DNA from: Bacteroidota bacterium | Lineage (GTDB): Bacteria; Bacteroidota; Bacteroidia; Chitinophagales; Chitinophagaceae | DNA length: 64,000 nt | Direction: 5' to 3' | Assembly (NCBI GenBank): GCA_018266775.1 | Contig: JAFDZS010000010.1 | Location: 507,980-571,979, forward strand | Part shown: one piece after another, positions 43,549 to 53,539 of the stretch | Position numbering within the stretch: position 1 is the first letter of the stretch | How the letters are laid out: each line of letters opens with the position of its first letter | Made by a program: the position numbers and the translations under genes | The notes under the pieces: generated by a model | Seen by the model: the letters and a program-made list of their open reading frames with translations, nothing else | The model's database searches: none | What the model was told of the DNA's origin: nothing

Positions 43549-46500
43549 ATGAAAAAGTTGTTAGTATTACTTTCAATTTTCTTTACACTGCCTTTTACAT
43601 TACTGGCGCAGAACAAAACCGTCAAAGGAAAAGTTACGGATGATGCCGGACTGCCCGTGGCCAATGCAACAGTAACTGACCAGGCCAGTAAAAAAGCCAC
43701 CCAAACAGATAAACAGGGTAGTTTCTCCCTGTCGGTTCCCGGTTCTGGTACTATCGTTTTAAGAATCAGTTCTGTTGGATTTACCGCCAAAACGGTTACT
43801 GTTACCGGTAATGATGCGGTAGCTGTACAACTCACCAGGGAAACCATCACCCAGGAAGATGTGGTTGTGGTGGGCTATTCCACTGTAAGGCGCCGGGATT
43901 TGACCGCTTCGGTATCGTCTATCAGTTCGAAAGACCTTAAAGACATTCCTCTTAACTCAGCGGCTGCCGCATTATCCGGCAGGCTGGCAGGTGTACAAGT
44001 GGTAACATCTGAAGGTGCACCCGGTGCTGATGTGGATATTTACATCAGGGGCCGTAACTCCATTACACAAAGCGGATCGCCATTGTACATTGTGGATGGT
44101 ATCCAGATAGACAATGCACTGAATGTACTTTCGCCGCAGGATATACAAACGATCGACGTACTGAAAGACGCCGCTGCAACAGCTATTTATGGCGCCCGAG
44201 GTTCCAATGGTGTGGTGTTGATCACTACAAAAGGTGGTAAAAACACCGGAGGAAAAACCACTGTTACTTATAATGGCTTTATGGGTGTTAGCACATTATC
44301 GAAAGAGCTGGATTTTATGGATCCGTATAATTTTGTTTTATACAGTTATGAAAGAGCGAAATATACTGAAAACCCTGCTGATACAGCGGTAACAGCGCAG
44401 TATATTAAACGTATGAGCAATTTTGATACAATCAAGAATTATATTAATTATCCTAATGCTGAAGACTGGCAGAAAAGAATGCTGGGCCGTAATGCCATGC
44501 AGTCCACACACAACATCAGTGTTACCGGTGGCACTGCGGCTACACAATATAATGTAAGTGCCACGCTGAATAAACAGGAAGGCCTGATTCAAAATTCTGA
44601 TTACGAAAGAAAGCTGTTGAATTTCCGGTTTGATCATAGGGTTAGTGACAGGTTGAAAATTGGATTCAATACCCGTTTCAACCAGCAAAAAGTAACTGGT
44701 GCCGGAACTTCAGACGTAGGTGGTGCAGGCAGTAACCGTTTGCGCCAATATACCCGGTACAGGCCATTAATTCTGCCTGGCCAAACAGAAGATTACTATG
44801 ATCAGAACCTTGATGTAACGCTTAACCCCGGTAATGGTTTGAGTTTGAAAAACCCTATTCAGTTAATGAATGCTGAATACCGTTTAAGAACTATTACCAC
44901 TTATAACTATAATGGTTACATCAATTATAATTTCACTAAAAATTTATCTTTCAGAAGTACGTTTGGATATGATGTGTCTAAAACTGAGTCAAGGGCTTAT
45001 GATGACACACTTACCAATAACTCTATTGCGCTGGGAAAACAGCCAGTGTTAAACCTGAATACTACAGACATTGTTACGATCAATAATTCGAATGTGTTCT
45101 CTTATTCCAATCCTTCTTTGTTTAAAACCAAACACAGCCTGGATGTATTGGTGGGCCAGGAAATCTATCAAACCAATGTAAGAGCAAGTGCTATACAGGT
45201 AAATTATTTTCCATTAGGTACAACCCCAGACCAGGCTTTTGCTAATTTAGGTTTAGCCAGTCCGCCTGCTGGTGTATCGCAGCCCAAACCTGCGTCATCT
45301 GAAGTGAATACGCACCAGTTGTCTTTCTTTTCACGCATTAACTACTCTTATAACAGGCGGTATCTGCTGACGCTGAATTTCCGTGCTGATGGTTCCTCTC
45401 TATTTGGACCAGATTACAGCAGCCCTATTCCTCTAACTGATCCTACTAACCGTAAATGGGGATATTTCCCTTCTGCATCATTTGCATGGAGACTGTCTGA
45501 AGAAAACTTTATGAAGAGCATTGAATTCATCAGTTCAGCCAAAGTGAGGTTAAGCTATGGTGCATCTGGTAACAACCGCATTTCTGCTTATGGTTATACT
45601 ACGGGTTATGCACCTCCATCCAATGCAGGTTATGGATTAAATGATGCATTGGCATATACGTTAACACTGCCTACCAATCTGGGCAACCCTGAAATTAAAT
45701 GGGAATCTTTAACGTCCAAAAACCTTGGTCTTGATCTTTCCTTCTTTAATAACCGTCTGAATCTTACCGCAGATTTTTATTCCAATACAACAAAGAACCT
45801 GTTACTGCAAAACAAAATTCCACCAACATCAGGTTATACCACACAGTTCCAAAATGTGGGTACAGTCCGCAACAATGGTTTGGAATTGCAGTTAGGCGCA
45901 GTAGTGATGCAGAAGAAAGATTTCACCTGGAATGCCAGCTTCAATATTGCATTTAATAAAAACAAAATCATCAGCCTTGGTAAACAGGATAAGTTTACTG
46001 CCAACTCCGGCTGGTTCAGTTCCACCAATAATCCTGATGACTACCTCGTAAAAGTAGGTGGTGAACTGGGTACCATTTATGGTTTGCAGGTTGATGGTTT
46101 CTATAATGTAAATGATTTTGATGTTACACCTTATGTAAACGCCACTAACAATGCCAGGTATCCAACATTACTGTACCAGTACAAATTAAAATCTGGCCTT
46201 GCTAACCCCGCAGCGGTATTAAATGACCTTGTTGCGCCAGGACAGATTAAATACCGTGATGTAAACGGCGATGGTAAAATAACGTTGGATAGTGACAGGG
46301 TTGCAATAGGCCATGTATTGCCGAAGTTTACCGGTGGTTTTAACCAGCAGTTTGCTTTTAAAGGTTTCGATGCCAGCATTTTCTTAAACTTTTCTGTTGG
46401 TAACGATATTTTCAATGCCAACAAACTGGAATTTGCCAACCAATATGGGCAAGATCAAAACATGCTGGCCATTATGAATGGCAGGTGGAGAGTGATTGAC

Positions 46501-46899
46501 CAGAATGGAAACCTGATTCAGAAACAGCCTGATGCCAGCACAGTAATTGGTATAGCACCAGACCAACTGGCAGCTATAAACGCAGGCGCCACTATCTGGC
46601 AACCCTATAAATCCACCGGTGGTTATGCGCCAATGAGTTTTGCGGTTGAAGATGGTTCTTACCTGCGTATTAATAACATTACCATTGGTTATACTATTCC
46701 AAAAAGTGTGATGCAAAGAGTTAAGGTAACTGCCTTACGTTTTTATGTTACCGCCAACAACGTAGCCACAATTACCGGTTATTCCGGTTACGATCCGGAT
46801 GTAAGCTCAAGGCGCTCCAATCAATTGACTCCGGGAGTGGACTATGCTGCTTATCCAAGGGGCCGTACGGTGATTGCTGGTGTTAACTTAACTTTTTAA
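43549..46899 (+). CDS. SusC/RagA-type TonB-dependent outer-membrane transporter
   Basis: The 1116-residue protein has a signal peptide (MKKLLVLLSIFFTLPFTLLA-QN). A CarboxypepD_reg-like domain follows (TVKGKVTDDAGLPVANATVTD, ISSVGFTAKTVTV), then the TonB plug with DVVVVGYSTVRRRDLTASVSSI, LNSAAAALSGRLAGVQVVTSEGAPGADVDIYIRGRNSI and DAAATAIYGARGSNGVVLITTK. The large beta-barrel ends in ...AGVNLTF. It forms the pore for pectic oligosaccharides with the SusD partner 18 bases downstream. Upstream lies the candidate LacI operator at 43398-43417. Confidence 0.97.
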   Translation: MKKLLVLLSIFFTLPFTLLAQNKTVKGKVTDDAGLPVANATVTDQASKKATQTDKQGSFSLSVPGSGTIVLRISSVGFTAKTVTVTGNDAVAVQLTRETITQEDVVVVGYSTVRRRDLTASVSSISSKDLKDIPLNSAAAALSGRLAGVQVVTSEGAPGADVDIYIRGRNSITQSGSPLYIVDGIQIDNALNVLSPQDIQTIDVLKDAAATAIYGARGSNGVVLITTKGGKNTGGKTTVTYNGFMGVSTLSKELDFMDPYNFVLYSYERAKYTENPADTAVTAQYIKRMSNFDTIKNYINYPNAEDWQKRMLGRNAMQSTHNISVTGGTAATQYNVSATLNKQEGLIQNSDYERKLLNFRFDHRVSDRLKIGFNTRFNQQKVTGAGTSDVGGAGSNRLRQYTRYRPLILPGQTEDYYDQNLDVTLNPGNGLSLKNPIQLMNAEYRLRTITTYNYNGYINYNFTKNLSFRSTFGYDVSKTESRAYDDTLTNNSIALGKQPVLNLNTTDIVTINNSNVFSYSNPSLFKTKHSLDVLVGQEIYQTNVRASAIQVNYFPLGTTPDQAFANLGLASPPAGVSQPKPASSEVNTHQLSFFSRINYSYNRRYLLTLNFRADGSSLFGPDYSSPIPLTDPTNRKWGYFPSASFAWRLSEENFMKSIEFISSAKVRLSYGASGNNRISAYGYTTGYAPPSNAGYGLNDALAYTLTLPTNLGNPEIKWESLTSKNLGLDLSFFNNRLNLTADFYSNTTKNLLLQNKIPPTSGYTTQFQNVGTVRNNGLELQLGAVVMQKKDFTWNASFNIAFNKNKIISLGKQDKFTANSGWFSSTNNPDDYLVKVGGELGTIYGLQVDGFYNVNDFDVTPYVNATNNARYPTLLYQYKLKSGLANPAAVLNDLVAPGQIKYRDVNGDGKITLDSDRVAIGHVLPKFTGGFNQQFAFKGFDASIFLNFSVGNDIFNANKLEFANQYGQDQNMLAIMNGRWRVIDQNGNLIQKQPDASTVIGIAPDQLAAINAGATIWQPYKSTGGYAPMSFAVEDGSYLRINNITIGYTIPKSVMQRVKVTALRFYVTANNVATITGYSGYDPDVSSRRSNQLTPGVDYAAYPRGRTVIAGVNLTF

Positions 46900-46917
46900 A
46901 AAACAAAATCATTGATT

Positions 46918-48849
46918 ATGAAATATAATTTTTTTCTTCAACGAAAATTTGCGGTAATCATATTGATGATTACTGCAACAATGGGTGTATCGTGTAAAAA
47001 ATATTTGTCACCTGCACCATTATCAACCATCGACCCCAGTATCGTTTTTGGCAATGTACCCAACGCACAGGCCGCTGTTAACGGTGCTTATTTATCAATG
47101 GCCGGCGACTTTGGCTATGGAATAAGGGTAAGTTATTATTATGCACATGATGACGATATTATCATGGGCGGCGGTTCCGGTATTGCAGCCGGAAGGCAGG
47201 AAGAAGCCCACTATACATTAACTGCAGGTAATACAGATATTGGAAGTACATTCAACCAGTTTTATGCAGGTATTGAAAGAGCTAATAACTGTATCTATTA
47301 TATTCCCCGCATGCCACAGTATACGGGTGGTTCAGATGCAGATAAAGCACAGTTGCAGCGTTTGCTGGGTGAATCTTTAACTATCAGGGCGCAGCTGTTC
47401 TTCGAACTGATCCGCATCTGGGGCGATGTGCCTGCACATTGGGTACCCTCCGTATATGTTGATGATTTGTTTGAATCCCGTACCAACAGGGACACCATCT
47501 ATAATCACCTGCTTAGCGATCTTGCCTATGCGAAAACACTGATGCCCTGGCGCACAGCAGTACCACAGGATGAACGCTTCACCAAAGGAACTGCAATGGC
47601 ATTACGGGCCAAGATCGCTTTGTTTGCCGGTGGCTATTCATTGAGGCAATCAGGCGGTATGCAAAGGCCGGCCAATTACCTGGACTATTACAAAATCTGC
47701 CGTGCAGAATGTGACACTTTAATGAAAAACCCAACACAGCATACATTATACACCGGGTATAAAAGTTTCTGGAAAGATAATGTTGATGCGCACAAAGCTG
47801 TGGATAATGCAGGTGAATTGATCATGCAGGTGGCGATGGCCAACGGAACACAATCAGACAGTAAGATTGGTGCCCAATCCGGAACCAAGATCAATGGTGT
47901 GGGTGGCTCATTAGGAAATATGATGCCCACTTACTTTTATTTCTTCGATTCAACAGATGTAAGAAGAGATGTAAGCTTTGTACCTTTTGAAGTAGTAAGG
48001 GATGTTTATGGCAGGGGCCATGCTTCAAACAGTATTTATGATGGTAAATTCAGAAGAGACTGGATCACCAACCCATCTTTTTACATGAGTAATGGAGTAA
48101 CAACCGGCACTAATCCTGTTACACTTACTCCTGTATCCAACAACAATATTCAGAACTTCCAGTTGAACTGGCCTTTGATACGTTTTTCAGATATACTGCT
48201 GATGTATGCAGAAGCCGATAATGAAATTAACGGTGCACCTACTGCTGCAGATATTGCTGCATGGCAACAGGTAAGCCTGCGTGGTCATAATTATATTGCT
48301 GCGAATGTACCTGTGGCACCCACGGATCATGATGGGTTTTTTAAATTACTGGTGAAGGAAAGAGCATTGGAATTTGGCGGAGAAGGTATCCGTAAATGGG
48401 ATTTGATCAGGTGGAATTTACTGGGTGCTGCAATGACAGAATCCAAAGCCAACCTGACAAAATTGGCAACCGGAGCAGCAATGGTGAACTATTCTTACAT
48501 GGCAAACCTGCCAACTTACTGTTTAACCACCAACCTGCCTAAATTCATGTGGTTCTTTCAAAACATGCCGGCAGAGAATTTGTCTCCCACTGTTTCAGGA
48601 AGCCAGATTTGGGTAAACTCATTTTACAATCCTTCGCCGGCATCCGCTCCACTCGATCCAACCAATGGCGGTGGTGCATTATCCAGCAGTACCAACAGGG
48701 TGGCCTGGTTTGCCAACGCAAACATTACCACCACTTACGCCAACTGGCTGGGTTTTGGTTATGTAGCAGGCAAAAGTGAATTGTATCCAATACCACAAGC
48801 ATCTATTGATGCCAATGGAAACCTGAGACCTCAAAACCCGGGATATTAA
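46918..48849 (+). CDS. SusD/RagB-type surface glycan-binding lipoprotein
   Basis: The 643-residue lipoprotein has signal sequence FAVIILMITATMGVSC-KKYL, the SusD N-terminal region (IDPSIVFGNVPNAQAAVNGAYLSMAG), TPR-like helices with ESLTIRAQLFFELIRIWGDVPAHW, and the C-terminal RFSDILLMYAEADNEING and LLVKERALEFGGEGIRKWDLIRW. It caps the SusC pore and binds oligosaccharides. The ATG at 46918 is used; the frame is also open from a TTG at 46912. A terminator follows at 48895-48924, which may attenuate expression of the downstream genes. Confidence 0.96.
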   Translation: MKYNFFLQRKFAVIILMITATMGVSCKKYLSPAPLSTIDPSIVFGNVPNAQAAVNGAYLSMAGDFGYGIRVSYYYAHDDDIIMGGGSGIAAGRQEEAHYTLTAGNTDIGSTFNQFYAGIERANNCIYYIPRMPQYTGGSDADKAQLQRLLGESLTIRAQLFFELIRIWGDVPAHWVPSVYVDDLFESRTNRDTIYNHLLSDLAYAKTLMPWRTAVPQDERFTKGTAMALRAKIALFAGGYSLRQSGGMQRPANYLDYYKICRAECDTLMKNPTQHTLYTGYKSFWKDNVDAHKAVDNAGELIMQVAMANGTQSDSKIGAQSGTKINGVGGSLGNMMPTYFYFFDSTDVRRDVSFVPFEVVRDVYGRGHASNSIYDGKFRRDWITNPSFYMSNGVTTGTNPVTLTPVSNNNIQNFQLNWPLIRFSDILLMYAEADNEINGAPTAADIAAWQQVSLRGHNYIAANVPVAPTDHDGFFKLLVKERALEFGGEGIRKWDLIRWNLLGAAMTESKANLTKLATGAAMVNYSYMANLPTYCLTTNLPKFMWFFQNMPAENLSPTVSGSQIWVNSFYNPSPASAPLDPTNGGGALSSSTNRVAWFANANITTTYANWLGFGYVAGKSELYPIPQASIDANGNLRPQNPGY

Positions 48850-48894
48850 TTGCTTTGAATTAGTTAGTTTTTTCTCATTAATCGTTTATGTTTT

Positions 48895-48924
48895 AAAGGC
48901 TGCCCCCAGTGGCAGCCTTTTTTA
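48895..48924 (+). terminator. Rho-independent terminator after the SusD-like gene
   Basis: AAAGGCTGCC and GGCAGCCTTT form a 10-bp stem with a short CCCAGT loop, followed by a T-run. Confidence 0.85.
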
Positions 48925-48936
48925 ACCAAAGGCTGT

Positions 48937-49701
48937 ATGAAAAAAATTATTTACGCAATCATTACCATTGCAGTCATCACAGGTTTTACATTGCCTGGTA
49001 AAAAGAAGATTAAAGTGTATCTGATCGGCGATTCCACGATGTGTGAATACGACGTCAGCCGTGCACCACTAACAGGCTGGGGAATGCCATTCAAATATTT
49101 TTTTGATTCTACCGTAACAATAGATAACCGGGCAAGGGGGGGAAGAAGCACCAGGACTTTTATCAGCGAAAACCGGTGGCAACCTATTGCAGACAGTTTG
49201 CAGGAAGGAGATTATGTATTCATACAATTTGGACATAATGATGAAGCAAAGGAACCGCAATACCAGGACCGGTATACACCTGTACCCGATTATAAAACCA
49301 ACCTGCTGAAATTCATTACTGAGACAAAAGCGAAAAAGGCCATACCCGTACTCATAACCCCGGTAACCCGCATGCGTTTTGATAAGGAAGGAAACGTGCA
49401 GGAAACACATAAAGAATACAGCGCAGCCGTATGGGAAGTGGGCAACGCCAACCAGGTACCCGTGATAGACCTGGATGCAGACAGCCGGAATGTATTGCAA
49501 AAGATGGGCCCTGTTAATGCGAAGTACCTGTATATGCAACTGGATTCATTGGAACATCCTAACTATCCCGCCGGGCAAAAAGATAATACACATTTTACAG
49601 AATTTGGCGCCAGGAAGATAGCTGAACTGGTGCTGGCGGAGATCAGGAATTTACACCTGGAACTCGCAGACAGGATTGTCATTCCAAAAGTGAAAAAATA
49701 A
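48937..49701 (+). CDS. Rhamnogalacturonan acetylesterase-like (CE12, SGNH)
   Basis: The 254-residue SGNH hydrolase has S33 in YLIGDSTMCEYD, the oxyanion glycine in ARGGRSTRTF, N101 in FIQFGHNDEAKE and the D216/H219 pair in KDNTHFTEFGA. This is the CE12 set, whose members remove acetyl groups from rhamnogalacturonan. The N-terminus (MKKIIYAIITIAVITGFTLPG) is a signal peptide. It lies just after the SusD terminator and 9 bases before an alpha/beta-hydrolase gene. A paralogous CE12 domain is fused to GH28 at 57004. Confidence 0.92.
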   Translation: MKKIIYAIITIAVITGFTLPGKKKIKVYLIGDSTMCEYDVSRAPLTGWGMPFKYFFDSTVTIDNRARGGRSTRTFISENRWQPIADSLQEGDYVFIQFGHNDEAKEPQYQDRYTPVPDYKTNLLKFITETKAKKAIPVLITPVTRMRFDKEGNVQETHKEYSAAVWEVGNANQVPVIDLDADSRNVLQKMGPVNAKYLYMQLDSLEHPNYPAGQKDNTHFTEFGARKIAELVLAEIRNLHLELADRIVIPKVKK

Positions 49702-49710
49702 TTTTCGGAT

Positions 49711-50640
49711 ATGCTTAAACGGTATATATTCCTTTTGCTGTTGTTTTTTGTTTGGCATTTAACAAGCCATGCACAGCAGTTTATTCCCTTGTGGCCTGAC
49801 GGAAAAAAACCAAACACCAATCATATACCTGTTAAAGACAGTTTGTTTAATGAACGGATATGGAAAGTGGCCACACCAGGCATTTATGTACTACCTGTTG
49901 CAAAGGCAGATAATACGGGTACGTCAGTATTAATTTGTCCGGGAGGTGGATACGAAAGAGTTTCATACATCTATAATGGTTTTAATTTTGCCAAATGGTT
50001 CAACAGTATTGGCGTTAACGTATTTGTATTGATATACCGTTTACCAAACCAGCCCGATTTAACGCAAAGGGAACTGGCACCGCTGCAGGATGCACAACGG
50101 GCCATACGGTATATCAGGGCGAATGCAGCACAATGGAACATCAAACCGGATAAGATTGGTGTGATGGGTATTTCTGCCGGGGGCCATGTGGCCAGCACAT
50201 TGGGCACACATCCGAAGGATGAATCAACGATTGGCGACTCCATCGATCATTTCAGCTACCGGCCAGATTTTATGATACTGCTGTCTCCTGTAATCACAAT
50301 GGGAAAAATGGCACATTCCGGAAGCAAAAGGAATTTTTTAGGAACGGATACTTCAACTACGATGGTTAATAAGTTTTCATCGGAGATGAATGTTTCTGCA
50401 TTTACACCACCAACATTTATAGTGCATGCCCTCAATGACAGTACAGTGAAAGTGCAAAACAGTTTACTCTTTTACAATGCCCTGGCAGAAAAAAAGATCA
50501 ATGCCTGTATTCATGTTTTTCCTCAGGGCGGGCATGGGATAAGGGTAACAGAAAATCCGGGCTCTACGGAGTTATGGCTGCAATTGCTACACTTGTGGTT
50601 AAAGGAAAACGGGTTGATGACACCAATACCATTTAAATAA
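49711..50640 (+). CDS. Secreted alpha/beta-hydrolase esterase (carbohydrate-esterase-like)
   Basis: The 309-residue protein has a signal peptide ending LTSHA-QQ and an esterase fold: VLICPGGGYERVSY (oxyanion loop), ELAPLQDAQRAIRYIRANAAQWNIKPDKIGVMGISAGGHVAS with nucleophile S155, D243 in HALNDSTV and H275 in PQGGHGIR. Related Bacteroidota enzymes remove acetyl or feruloyl groups from plant polysaccharides; the exact ester is not determinable. Its closest relative in the window is the C-terminal half of the next gene, so the two arose by duplication. Confidence 0.88.
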   Translation: MLKRYIFLLLLFFVWHLTSHAQQFIPLWPDGKKPNTNHIPVKDSLFNERIWKVATPGIYVLPVAKADNTGTSVLICPGGGYERVSYIYNGFNFAKWFNSIGVNVFVLIYRLPNQPDLTQRELAPLQDAQRAIRYIRANAAQWNIKPDKIGVMGISAGGHVASTLGTHPKDESTIGDSIDHFSYRPDFMILLSPVITMGKMAHSGSKRNFLGTDTSTTMVNKFSSEMNVSAFTPPTFIVHALNDSTVKVQNSLLFYNALAEKKINACIHVFPQGGHGIRVTENPGSTELWLQLLHLWLKENGLMTPIPFK

Positions 50641-50713
50641 CTGGCAGTAATCAGTTAACTTAACGGCGATTTAATGATAAAGGCTGTTTTATTTTAAAAT
50701 TATACCAAAAGAA

Positions 50714-52570
50714 ATGAAGAAACTTATTTTTTTTACTGCAACACTGGTAGCATTCTATACTACAGCAGCACAAACTGCCAACCCCCAACAATACAAATAT
50801 ATTTTTACTGTTGCCAAAGATGGAACGGGTGATTACATGTTCATCCAGGATGCCATTGATGCCATGAGGGTGTATCCGCTTGCACCAATAACACTCTACA
50901 TAAAAAATGGAGTGTACAACGAGAAAATAGAATTGCCCGCCAATAATACTGATGTAACTTTTATTGGCGAAAGTGCTGACAGTACCATTATTGCTTACAA
51001 CGATTATTCAGGTAAAGGAAAATTAAACACCTTCACATCTTATACCGCAAAAATATCCGGCAACCGCTTCCGGGCCGAACATATAACGTTTGCCAATACC
51101 GCAGGCCCCGTGGGGCAAGCATTGGCATTGTATGCAGATGCAGACCATGCTGTATTTAAAGACTGTAAATTTCTCGGCAACCAGGATACGATTTTTGCCA
51201 GCGGCGAAAATGCCAGTCAACTCTTCGACAGTTGTTATATTGAAGGCACCACCGATTTTATTTTTGGCCCCGCAACAACAGTATTCAGAAATTGCGTCAT
51301 CAAAGGCAAAACCAATTCTTTCATTACTGCAGCAAGCACCACACCGGGTAAAAAATATGGTTTTGTTTTTTTGAATTGTACCATTAATGCAGATTCTGCA
51401 GTAAATAAATTATACCTCGGCAGGCCCTGGCGGGCACGGGCGCAAACCGTTTTTATCAATTGCACATTGCCAAAAGTTATTGCACCGGAAGGTTGGAATA
51501 ACTGGAGTAATCCCGATAATGAAAAAACAGCGTACTATGCAGAATACAATAGTAAGGGAGCAGGCGCATCTGCAGCAACAAGGGTGAAATGGTCGCACCA
51601 GTTAACAGCTGCACAACTAAAACAATATGCATTACCCGTTATCTTCGCAGGAAGGGCAGGTGATCAAAGTGCATGGTATAATCAGTCAGCAACGCAAACA
51701 TTCAGTAATACTTTTTTTGTGAACAAAACGCCGCAGGAAATTCCATTATACACCGGTTCAATCCCCAACTCAACCGGGGCACCCAATAAAGAAAATGCTG
51801 TTGTAAAAGATAATGTTACCAGGATTGCCAACGTAAGTGTGCCTACGCTTACCGTTTACAAAGCTGCAAAACCCAATGGCAAAGCAGTAATCATTTGCCC
51901 GGGTGGCGGCTATAGTATTTTAGCTTTTGATAAAGAAGGCACAAGAGTGGCAGAAGAAATGAACCGCTGGGGTATCACTGCATTTGTATTAAAATACCGC
52001 TTGCCAGATGATAAAGCGAATGTAGATAAAAGCCTGGCACCATTGCAGGATGCACAGCAGGCCATACGTTTGGTAAGACAAAATGCGAAAGAGTGGGGCA
52101 TCAATAAAAATCAAATAGCCATCATGGGTTTTTCTGCCGGCGGCCATGTGGCATCCACCGCAGCAACACATTTTAATTTTAAGGCAGATCCCAATAATTC
52201 GGATACCACATCTGTGCGCCCGGATTTTGCCATACTCATTTATCCCGTAGTGAGTTTCGATTCAACAATATTTCACCGTGGTTCACGCAACAATTTAATT
52301 GGCTCCAACCCAACGGCAGAACAAACTGCATTTTTCAGTAATGAACTGCAGGTTACAAAAAACACACCACCGTCTTTTTTAGTACAGGCCAGCGATGACG
52401 GCGCTGTACCGGTGCAGAACAGTGTACGGTATTATGAAGCCTGTGTAAAAAACAAAGTACCGGTGGAAATGCATTTATACCCCAAAGGCGGGCATGGCTT
52501 TGGATTAAACAATAAAACAACAGATGATAACTGGATGGAGCGGTTGAAGAATTGGATCAACCGTTGGTAA
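50714..52570 (+). CDS. Bifunctional pectin methylesterase (CE8) - alpha/beta esterase fusion
   Basis: The 618-residue secreted enzyme has two catalytic halves. Residues about 30-310 are a complete CE8 pectin methylesterase: DGTGDYMFIQDAIDA, Q157-D158 in LGNQDTIFA, D181 in GTTDFIFGPA and R237 in YLGRPWRA. Residues about 375-618 are an alpha/beta esterase with ICPGGGYSIL, S474 in MGFSAGGHVAS, D561 in QASDDGAVP and H594 in KGGHGFGL, similar to the separate protein encoded just upstream. The fusion would remove methyl esters and probably acetyl (or other) esters from the same pectin chain. The two activities are inferred from intact motifs. Confidence 0.93.
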   Translation: MKKLIFFTATLVAFYTTAAQTANPQQYKYIFTVAKDGTGDYMFIQDAIDAMRVYPLAPITLYIKNGVYNEKIELPANNTDVTFIGESADSTIIAYNDYSGKGKLNTFTSYTAKISGNRFRAEHITFANTAGPVGQALALYADADHAVFKDCKFLGNQDTIFASGENASQLFDSCYIEGTTDFIFGPATTVFRNCVIKGKTNSFITAASTTPGKKYGFVFLNCTINADSAVNKLYLGRPWRARAQTVFINCTLPKVIAPEGWNNWSNPDNEKTAYYAEYNSKGAGASAATRVKWSHQLTAAQLKQYALPVIFAGRAGDQSAWYNQSATQTFSNTFFVNKTPQEIPLYTGSIPNSTGAPNKENAVVKDNVTRIANVSVPTLTVYKAAKPNGKAVIICPGGGYSILAFDKEGTRVAEEMNRWGITAFVLKYRLPDDKANVDKSLAPLQDAQQAIRLVRQNAKEWGINKNQIAIMGFSAGGHVASTAATHFNFKADPNNSDTTSVRPDFAILIYPVVSFDSTIFHRGSRNNLIGSNPTAEQTAFFSNELQVTKNTPPSFLVQASDDGAVPVQNSVRYYEACVKNKVPVEMHLYPKGGHGFGLNNKTTDDNWMERLKNWINRW

Positions 52571-52679
52571 CTTCGTTAAAGTACAGGATGGTGAATCCAT
52601 ATAAAACAAACAATTTACAACACGATTGCAACGCAACACCAGCCTGCTTCAATATATCAGTTATAAATAAACATACATT

Positions 52680-53468
52680 ATGGATTTACAGTTAAAAGAC
52701 AAAGTGATCATCGTAAGCGGTGGTGCCAAAGGTATTGGGGAAGGCATTGTAAAAGTATTGGCAGCAGAAGGTGCTATACCTGTAATTGTGGGCCGCAACG
52801 AAGCAGACAATAACAAAACGGTGGACGCTGTTACTGCATCTGGTGGAAAAGCATACCAGGTTGTGGCAGAATTATCAGATCCCGCAGCATGCGCAGCAGC
52901 AGTAAATGCGGTGGTTACACAATTTAAACGCATTGATGGTTTGGTGAATAATGCCGGTGTAAATGATGGCGTGGGGTTGGAAAATGGTGATTACGAAAAA
53001 TTCATGGCATCGCTGCATAAAAATGTAGTACATTATTATTTGCTGGCACATTATGCATTGCCTGAACTCATTAAATCAAAAGGCAGCATTGTAAACATTA
53101 CTTCCAAAACTGCTGATACCGGCCAGGGCAATACATCTGCCTATGCAGCCAGTAACGGCGCACGCAATGCATTGACAAGGGAATGGGCAGTGGAGTTATT
53201 GAAATATGGCATCAGGGTAAATGCAGTGGTGGTGGCAGAATGTTTTACACCGCTGTATGCAAAATGGATTGAAACATTACCCAATCCACAGGAAAAATTA
53301 AAAGAGATCGAATCTAAAATTCCATTGGATAACCGGATGACGACTGCAGAAGAAATTGCCAATGCAGTAGCTTTCTTGCTGTCATCATGTTCCAGCCATA
53401 CAACAGGGCAATTAGTGTATGTAGATGGTGGATATGTGCACCTGGACAGGGCTTTGGCGAATGCTTAA
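52680..53468 (+). CDS. SDR-family oxidoreductase lacking the catalytic lysine
   Basis: The 262-residue Rossmann protein resembles SDRs found with uronate or fucose pathways: cofactor motif VSGGAKGIGEG, NNAGV, S142 in NITSKTADTG and Y155 in SAYAASNGARNALTREWA. The family motif is YxxxK; here the lysine is asparagine (N159, codon AAC), so normal proton relay would be lost. The glycine-rich loop is intact, so NAD(P) could still bind. Its position between pectin esterases and a Gfo/Idh/MocA gene suggests a sugar-acid substrate. A perfect 18-bp hairpin follows the stop. Confidence 0.85.
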   Translation: MDLQLKDKVIIVSGGAKGIGEGIVKVLAAEGAIPVIVGRNEADNNKTVDAVTASGGKAYQVVAELSDPAACAAAVNAVVTQFKRIDGLVNNAGVNDGVGLENGDYEKFMASLHKNVVHYYLLAHYALPELIKSKGSIVNITSKTADTGQGNTSAYAASNGARNALTREWAVELLKYGIRVNAVVVAECFTPLYAKWIETLPNPQEKLKEIESKIPLDNRMTTAEEIANAVAFLLSSCSSHTTGQLVYVDGGYVHLDRALANA

Positions 53469-53471
53469 CGC

Positions 53472-53513
53472 ATTACCGGTGAGTCACCGCTTAAACGGTG
53501 ACTCACCGGTAAT
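53472..53513. repeat. Perfect 18-bp inverted repeat between SDR and oxidoreductase genes
   Basis: ATTACCGGTGAGTCACCG and CGGTGACTCACCGGTAAT pair without mismatch around CTTAAA. No T-run follows, so intrinsic termination is unlikely; RNA stabilisation or processing is possible. Confidence 0.75.
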
Positions 53514-53539
53514 TCATACTACAATTAAATCAAACAATC

